NCBI GenBank assembly: GCA_963930655.1
Contig: OZ005607.1
Coordinates: 10,122,874-10,186,873, forward strand
Origin: Myrica gale
Taxonomy: Eukaryota; Streptophyta; Magnoliopsida; Fagales; Myricaceae
DNA: 64,000 nucleotides
Direction: 5' to 3'
The first letter of the stretch is position 1, and each line of letters opens with the position of its first letter. The notes below the pieces were generated by a model that did no database searches, was not told the origin of the DNA, and saw nothing but the letters and a program-made list of their open reading frames with translations. A program made the position numbers and the translations under genes. Positions 56,985 through 64,000 of this stretch are shown piece after piece.

Positions 56985-58945
56985 CATAATATAAATAACT
57001 CTATCAGGTCACTAAAAGGAAATCATGGTTCAACCAAGAACTAAAAAGCAAATAACCATCAAAAGAGTACAATGGGCATGAAATTCATAACAAATTCTCT
57101 AGGCATTCTAGGACAGAAGCAAGCACATGTCCAAACTTTGTTGGATTCTAAAAAAATAGGCTTTGATTATCTTCTCCTGGGGGTATCTCTCCTTGCTCAT
57201 TGCTCGAGCAATGCCATATCTGAATTGTGAAGCATCTTAATAAAGCTCAGGCTAGGTTGGTGAATTTGCAGGAGTATGGAGACTCGTATTGACTCTTTGT
57301 TAGGTAAAACTCAACAACAGAAATGATTTCTACAAAATATAGCTTTGTTTGATCCTAACTTTCAAACTGGCAAGTCAGTACTGGAGGCTCAAGGTTCCCA
57401 CTTTCCGACTTCCTCTTCATTTACTCCCAACTATTGGCAGTAATGGAACCTCCACTACAATATTGAAACCAAACATTAGACATGATAACTGATGATAGAG
57501 AAATTACAGCTTTAGATTTTGAGTCTATCTGAGAAGACAGTCAAAGCCAAGCAGAGAATATCACAGATTCCTCTACTGTGATATGAGGAGAATGTATGTA
57601 TTTTTGTTCACAGTAACCTACTACCCTAGCAAATGTTTCTTGAACTTTTGGATACCCCCCAACTATTATATGCCCTTCCATGTAGCCACTTCTCTTTCTT
57701 CCTGCAGATAACAACAAAGAAGTACTTGCAGCAGATTAACTGTCAATTTATTCTCGGAGCTAAAGTTAAGAATAATTTTCAGAGCAAGAACCAGGGTCTA
57801 TAGTTGTCTATAGAATTATCGCTTAACATATGTCGCCAATGTATATAGCCAATATATAGGGAAAATTATCTACTAAACGAAAAACTTGAGAAAATGAACT
57901 ACACATTTCTTCCCCATAACAACTGAGCCGTGAGAGAAAGCACTCACATCTTCTTTGAATTTTCCTGATAACAGCGAGCACAATTTCTGTGGATTTTCCT
58001 AAAGCAGAGAACGAGCCCTCCCAGCTATAGACAATGGCAGATGAGTCTGAGAACTGAGTGCAGGAGTAACACTTAGTAAAAATCGAAGCTTTTCAAGTGG
58101 TATTTACTTCAAAAGTCATGCTGGCCATAAAGTAACTTTTGACTTGTTTCCGTGAGCGGCAGCTCTTTTAAGTTTTGCCGCCCAAAGCCAAATTTTAGTC
58201 CCTCACAAGACTGGCTCTTTCATTTCTATTCGTATCCTTAGTAATTTTTACTGTTTTTATCCCATTTAATGGGTCTAATATACTAGAAAACGACGACAAT
58301 ATATATTATTTGGGGATTGCAAGTTAACTTTGGGTTGCTGCACTTTTTCTATAGATTTCAAATAAATATTAAGTCTTGTAGGTCTGTTACCTAAAATAAT
58401 TGGGTTTTCTTCATTACAGAGTACTAGATTAACTTATTCTTTTTTGTTTTTTTTATAAGGGTAAGTATATTAAATAAGAAGTAAAATTAGCTCAGTGTTC
58501 AGCTGATAGTTATTGTCTTTTTGGAAGTACTTTGATTTTTTGTATGCTTATTTTACTTCTTGGGTTTGAACTAATCTGTAATAGTTGTGGTAAGAGCCAT
58601 GCTGGGAGCTCTCTCATTACCTTTAATTGTAAAGGTTGCTTTAATGTCTAAATATTTGTTGGACCACCTTGGGATGCAAGCTATACATTTTACATAATCA
58701 TGGTATAACTTGGTTTGAATAAGTGGGAAGTCTTGTGAGTACGAATCATTCCAACAATATAGCTATGACATCAATCTTTTATTTTGAAAAAAAAACTAAT
58801 AAAGTCCTAGGGCTGCAGTTTCTATAATGAATCAAATTGGTTATGTGATGGAATGCAGTTTTAACTCTTGTTAGCATTATTTGTATACTTTATGGATACA
58901 GCTGTATTAGTAACTAAGCTCTCACAATATTATACAATAAGCTGT
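56985..58945. other. Gene-free stretch between two gene fragments
   Basis: No LSM7 5' exon and no other gene recognised. The segment could be intron sequence that travelled with the LSM7 or TAF12 exon. Confidence 0.35.
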
Positions 58946-58950
58946 ATTCT

Positions 58951-59303
58951 CCAACAGAATGGACAACAAGCTCTGATGCAGAACAATTTGCCACCGCAAC
59001 AGTGGTTGAAGCAAATGCCACCAATCTCAGGCTCTGGTTCAGCTTCATTCCGACTTCAACAACAGGAGGCAGCAACAACAATCATTGGGACATTCGCAGC
59101 TACAGCTGCATCAGCAGCAGCAACAACAACAACAGCAACAATAGCAACAACAGCAGCAACATCAACTACAACAACCAGCACAACAACAATTGCAACAACT
59201 GCCTTTTTATCATCATCAGTAGCAGCAGTATTCTCCAAGGATGCATGGACCCGCAGGCTAAAAATCCCTTAGCTTGACAGGATCACAGCCAGATGCTACT
59301 GCA
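58951..59303 (+). pseudogene. TAF12: TAF12 (TFIID subunit) exon fragment
   Basis: After an acceptor-like CTCCAACAG the frame reads NGQQALMQNNLPPQQWLKQM with SGSGSASFRLQQQ. A CAG-rich polyglutamine tract follows, then, in the shifted frame, SPRMHGPAG, stop, KSLSLTGSQPDATA. That order is that of the N-terminal half of plant TAF12 (EER4/CKH1-type): NLPPQQWLKQMP...SFRLQQQ...SPRM.GPAGQKSLSLTGSQPDAT. In-frame stops (CAATAG at about 59139, GGCTAA) and a frameshift disable it. The histone-fold domain that pairs with TAF4 is absent. ORFs on both strands through the CAG/CAA tract are low-complexity shadows. Confidence 0.75.
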
Positions 59304-59309
59304 TTTATG

Positions 59310-61600
59310 ATAATGGTTTTAGAGTCACAAGAATTTCATCTGTAATTTTGCTATTACTCTGACAGACTGAATTTTAAGGGAATAAAAATGTCAAAGGATT
59401 AGAAAAGAGCACGCCAAGAATATTAGTTCAAATCCTCACAGGTCATGGATGGTGATTTGTTGTGGTGGATTTGAGTGCTACGGAAACTAATAGTTCTTCC
59501 ATATAAAAACCTGTTGTCAAATTCCATGTTCATCTACTATGCCTTCCTGAATGCACAGAAGAGAATAATTGCCAAATTTTCAAAACTAATTTGAGCTCCT
59601 TTCAACAAACTTGAACCTTTTTTTCCCCTATTTTGTGATAAAACAATGGTTCTTAACTCGTATGTCGTTCTTGCCAGCGAGACATATTCCTCAACTGATC
59701 CATAATTCTTTCTTGGCATACAGATTAATATAGTACACAGTCTTTTAATGAGCTACAGTAAATTACAAATGTTTTAGGCTACAGATTAGGGATTTCAAAT
59801 GTTAACGATAACACCATAGCAAAATTACAACTACTCTTCCTCAAACTGACCTTCAATGCTTAAGTATCCGACATAGGAAGAAACTTAGATGTAGTATGGG
59901 CTTTCTATACTCTCCCATATCAGTGGATTCTCAATCTCATTGTATCAATCGCCATAATTGTTAGGAAAAACAGGAATCTTGAGTCTGTGAGTCATTTTCC
60001 TTTAAAAACTTGAAAGGCATAACTAAGCTTAGTATCCTTAGTATATCCCAGAAATTAAATAAGAACTTCATTTCTCTTCGTATCCTTAGTATATTAAATA
60101 AGACGTAATTACACCTATTCCTGAATACAAACTACAGTGTTCAGAAATTAAATCTCATAGACATTACAACAAAAGCACGAGCCTTCCCATAAAGGCATCA
60201 AATTAACGACAAAGAGCAGTGTTACTACGTCACCTCTGTAAATGGCTACTGCTTGCATTTCTTATCCTCTAAACTCTGCTACGGTTGTGTTGTGCAATTC
60301 ATCATGCCGTTCAGTGACAGAAATTTGGCCAGATTCCTGCATAACAAATGAGTGAGAGAAAAGGAGCATAATAAATAAGACAGAATTTTTCGGAAATCAT
60401 CAATCCCTAAAGCTTTCTATATGGAATTAAAGGAACAACGATTGGTTTCAACAAGCTGCAAAAACGTTAAAGTATCCTGAGAAACAAATTCACAGAGAGT
60501 AAAAAAAGTTCATCTTGCCTGAAAAAGTTCATCTTTGTCTGATGGAGCAACCGAGTTATCCCAAATCACAGAGACCTTTAGCAGAGTGATCCCAATTTCA
60601 GAGATTTTGACTGAGCTGCGACTTCCCCGATTTTTTTCAGTGGAGATCCTTGACTAGCAAGAAGATTGTGGTCGGCATAAATATCGCACTAAAAAATTGT
60701 TGGCAACGACCCCCTTCATCGACTCTGTGAATTTTCTTGACGGACCCAGGCAGTGGAGGAAAGGCTCATGACGACTGGTTCGTCGATGTAGTGTTGAGTT
60801 GGGGAAAAAAATTATATTAGCGCTATAGTATTTTTGATTTGGGCATTCGCCGACCAGGAAGCCGACGCTGACTTGCGGTCGAGCTGTGAATCTTCAATTT
60901 CTACGAGTTTGGCTGAGTGGTGGAAGAAGCTTGCGCTTTACCCACGTCCGCAACTTACCGCGTGGCTGAAGCGGGTATTTCTACTAGTGAATTCAGTCCC
61001 CGCTAAGGGCCCTTGTTTAAACGGACCAAATATCTTTGGTCTTCTTATGTTCTTCTGATGATCCAAGAGCCTTTGCCTTTTGGAATTTAACAACTAAAAG
61101 AGTTGTCTTGGTTGAATTAGTGGACATGATAGCCATCCTATTCCCAAATGATTCATGGTGTCTATTGATTCTTTTATCTACAACTTCTGATGAGATTTCA
61201 AAGAGAATAAATCTAAAAATTTGATTTCCAAAGCCTATCACACAATCAGCACCTCAGCCAGTATAGTTAATTATAGGCACTAAAACACATATATCAAGAT
61301 CTCTCATCGAATAAATTAGTTGGGCCAATCCAAATTAAGGACCCCATTTGGGTCCTAGCCAATAGTGGGAAATCTCCAAGATGGACAGTCCCTTCTAATT
61401 CTAGTTGGCCACCAAAGGACCCCACATAATTAGCCGATTCTAATTCATTAGATCTCAAATTATATAAATGTTAAGATTTAAGACATATCTACAAAACTTC
61501 ACAAAGTGAAGAACTCTTAGGAGTACTCTGTAGGAATATCGTTACTAATTTTGTTAGCTTTTTAATTAATTTAATACAGTACGTACCTGATTGAGAACTA
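59310..61600. other. Gene-free stretch
   Basis: No family-level coding match on either strand. The stretch at 60500-61000 is somewhat GC-richer; the ORF at 60834-61058 has no signature. It may contain the edge of whatever unit brought in the TAF12 fragment. Confidence 0.3.
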
Positions 61601-61839
61601 CTAGTTTCAAGCTCCTGCCTTATCTCCGAGATTAAGATTTCCACGGTTCCACCATTGGTGCCTTAGTTGGCGTGGTTGATCGACTTGTTGGAGAGTCATG
61701 CATGGCATGTGTGAGAACCGTTTGCCATCTTTGTGAAAAACTAATATGGGCATTTTTGTCCTTTTTGGTGTTTTTAGAAGGGAAAAGGAAAAGATTGGTG
61801 TTTTAGTTCACGTGACTCTTCATTAAGGGTCTTCTTGTC

Positions 61840-62645
61840 ATTTTCCTGTGTTCTAGAAGAATTAGAAGAAGCTGAAGTTGGTTGTGGTGGTTCACGCGTG
61901 AATAAAAAGAAGAAAATAGGGGTTTTCGTTACTCAGCGAGTGTGCTGCCCGTTAGAGCTGAAATCAAACAGTTTATCTACTTCTTCGCTTCTACCTTCGA
62001 GATCGTTTTCTCCAAGAAATGTGCTGATTGTTCTTGCTTCATTATTCTTGTATAGAGCTTGGGTTTGCTGTGTATGTGTTAGCAGATCAGATCTGAAGGC
62101 TATGGTGTTTCGTTGATCACCTACACTTGATGTCTTTAGTTGATTGAGGCTTCCAGAAATTCTGGAAGAGTGTTTGCTGAAGGTTTTAACATTGAGCGTT
62201 GATTGCACAAGGAGTTGTATGGATAGATCAACCCGGTGAGAATCTTGGTTTCAAACGGTCATGGAGTTCCATGATGAGCAGATCCGAATTGAGTCAATTT
62301 GGGTAAGATTAACAGTGTTTAGATTAGCTAGGTTAGTGTAATCTTTTGATTACTGTGTAATCTCGTTTGAAATTAGTGGATTTAAAAATCAACTTCGGCC
62401 CAGAGAGTTTTTCTCTTTTGAAGTTCTTCAAAAGGGTTTCTCTTTATCACCAAAAATTATGTCAAGTGTGTGATTGATTTTCCTTTGTTTTATTTGTTTA
62501 CATTTAACCATTATTGTGATTAGTGTTCGTAGAATATCAATCTTGAAGATATTGATTATTCTGGTCCAAGAAGGTTGAAGACAAAGGTATAACGTGTGTT
62601 TGTTTATATCTGAATTAACTAATCTTACAGGTATCGAGAAATTGA
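61840..62645 (+). repeat. Possible Copia-type LTR
   Basis: The stretch 62395-62490 (CAGAGAGTTTTTCTCTTTTG, TTCAAAAGGGTTTCTC, CACCAAAAATT, GTGTGTGATTGATTTTCC) follows the same order as the LTR-like sequence at 2255-2350. It ends near CTTACAGGTATCGAG (62625-62639), a possible LTR end plus primer-binding-site-like GGTATCGAG. No second LTR or polyprotein lies in the window. Confidence 0.4.
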
Positions 62646-62877
62646 TTTCATATTAATTTAGTTTGTGAAATCTGTCAAATTAGTATTATGCAGTGAGTTC
62701 GGAGTTTCTTATAGTTAGTTCGGATTACTATTTTTACAGATTCGTGTTTAAGTGTTATATTCATATATTCATATATAGTTGATATTAGGATTATGAATAT
62801 TGAAAGCATTGTGTATGGGTTGATATTATTAAGAATATATTTTAAGTTTTAAATAGAATTATTTGATAAATTTTTAA

Positions 62878-63323
62878 GGGTATAGTACATAAACAGTCCA
62901 TATGGTTTCACGTTTTGACAAATTGGTCCCTGTGGTTTCAACTTGAACACATTAGTCCCTGGGGTAAGCATCATGTAACAAAAATGTCCTCCCGTTAGAT
63001 TTCTGTCAACCCACTTAACGGTCAAAGCTACCGGGAGGACCTTTTTGTTACATGATGCATACCTCAGGGACCAATTTATCAAAAGGTGATACCACAGGGA
63101 CTAATTTGTAGTCCCTGTGGTATCACCTTTTGATAAATTGGTCCATGAGGTATGCATCATGTAACAAAAAGGTCCTCCAGGAAGCTTTGACCGTTAAGTA
63201 GGTTGACGGAGGGACTGCATTGCAACAACTTGCTGACCATAGGGACTAACGCGTTCAACTTGAAACCACATGGACTATTTTGTCAAAATATGAAACCACA
63301 GAGACTGTTTTAGTACTTTTCCT
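62878..63323. mobile_element. Near-palindromic Mutator-type MITE, 446 bp
   Basis: A perfect 9-bp target duplication AATTTTTAA flanks it (62869-62877, 63324-63332). The two halves are inverted copies meeting near 63110: ACCACAGGGACTAATTTG faces TAGTCCCTGTGGTATCACC, and CTTTTTGTTACATGATGCAT faces ATGCATCATGTAACAAAAAG. Outer parts share ACAGTC and TGGTTTCA words. No coding capacity. Confidence 0.9.
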
Positions 63324-63332
63324 AATTTTTAA

Positions 63333-64000
63333 TATACCTATTCACCTCCTCTACGTATTTTCTCCGTAAATAGGTTCTTCAGTATGCATAGTATGCATGC
63401 GCGCGGATCATTTGTTCATGATTATCCTATTGCATGCATGCAAGTTACTGAATTAGCAAAATACGTCTCAGAAAATATCTGAGGGAAAAGAGAAAATTTA
63501 ATCCTATTTCCTTCTTTGGATGTATATTTTTTTCAGTCAGAAAGATGAGAAACTTTTACTGTACCACCTGCCATGGCTAAATTGCAAAGCGGATGTGACC
63601 AATATTTGTTCTATATATATCTTTGGCCGACCTCGATTATAAACCTCTTCAATCATTACCCCATTTTGTCTTGTTCACAAATGATATCCCGAGACCAGCA
63701 TTTTGGTGTTTTCGTTTTATAATTATTTGTTCTTATTGCTTCCACCATTATTATAATATCTCTTTTCTCTATTATCATTAGCATGCACCACTAATTGCTG
63801 CCATGGATTCCCAAAACTAAATCCTTTGATATATAGATATAGGCTTTAGTCTAGGAGAATTAGACTCCAAATCTAATTGCTGCCATGGATTCCCATTAAA
63901 AAGGTGTCTGTTTCCGAGTGATAGTCCACTTATTTCATATCATCACAAGCTTTAATTTTTTTTTAGAAAACTACTTTTTTTTACCCTAAACCACTATGTC
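63333..64000. other. Gene-free right edge
   Basis: AATTGCTGCCATGGATTCCC occurs twice (63796-63815 and 63876-63895), an 80-bp direct repeat. No gene seen. Confidence 0.4.

Noticed and set aside
59056-59238. Minus-strand Val/Ala-rich ORF
   Set aside because: It is the complement of the CAG/CAA tract of the TAF12 fragment.

Overview
The window comes from the nuclear genome of a flowering plant, most likely a eudicot. It is AT-rich, its genes carry many introns, and it is packed with plant transposable elements: CACTA/En-Spm, Mutator-like, hAT, Copia, Gypsy, MITEs and a SINE. Genus and species cannot be told from the sequence. Only a few genes look intact: two U5 spliceosomal snRNA genes near the left end (1307-1430 and 4997-5120), an RPP30 gene for the RNase P/MRP subunit p30 (13316-16967, six exons), and an ankyrin-repeat/PGG membrane protein gene (32879-43393, seven exons). 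A small basic ORF on the minus strand (8404-8865) may also be real.

Layout. 1-6.5 kb: tandem U5 genes separated by Copia debris, including an inverted pair of LTR-like sequences; a MITE splits the upstream flank of the second U5 unit, and a CACTA MITE follows. 6.5-13 kb: AT-rich repeats and a 2,035-bp Mutator-like element with a perfect 9-bp target duplication, carrying an F-box gene fragment. 13.3-17 kb: RPP30, whose expected initiator ATG reads GTG. 16.8-23.8 kb: a tandem segmental duplication that copies the last RPP30 exon and its downstream flank; the second copy was hit by a 2.2-kb CACTA element, and the first copy preserves the empty site. 23.8-25.5 kb: degenerate Gypsy gag/protease on the minus strand. 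25.5-32.6 kb: a SINE-like sequence, hAT derivatives and a MITE that lies in the proximal promoter of the ankyrin gene.

32.9-43.4 kb: the ankyrin gene, with a 5.1-kb intron full of repeats and a retrotransposon-gag-like N-terminal domain encoded by exon 1. 43.9-46.1 kb: more hAT elements. 47-52 kb: another copy of a dispersed module from the segmental duplication, two MITEs, and a 3.2-kb CACTA element with recognisable Ptta/En/Spm transposase remains. 52.8-55.7 kb: a BED-finger hAT element carrying a young nested foldback with 13 copies of a TGTCGACA-type palindrome. 56-60 kb: isolated exon fragments of LSM7 (minus strand) and TAF12 (plus strand). 61.8-63.3 kb: an LTR-like sequence and a near-palindromic Mutator-type MITE.

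Nothing here forms a multi-gene pathway. The expressed content is housekeeping RNA-processing machinery plus one likely stress/defence membrane protein. The rest is a detailed record of transposon insertion, gene capture and duplication, with several insertions datable against empty sites in this same window. Exon boundaries were placed by eye from splice signals, reading-frame continuity and family knowledge; no search was run.
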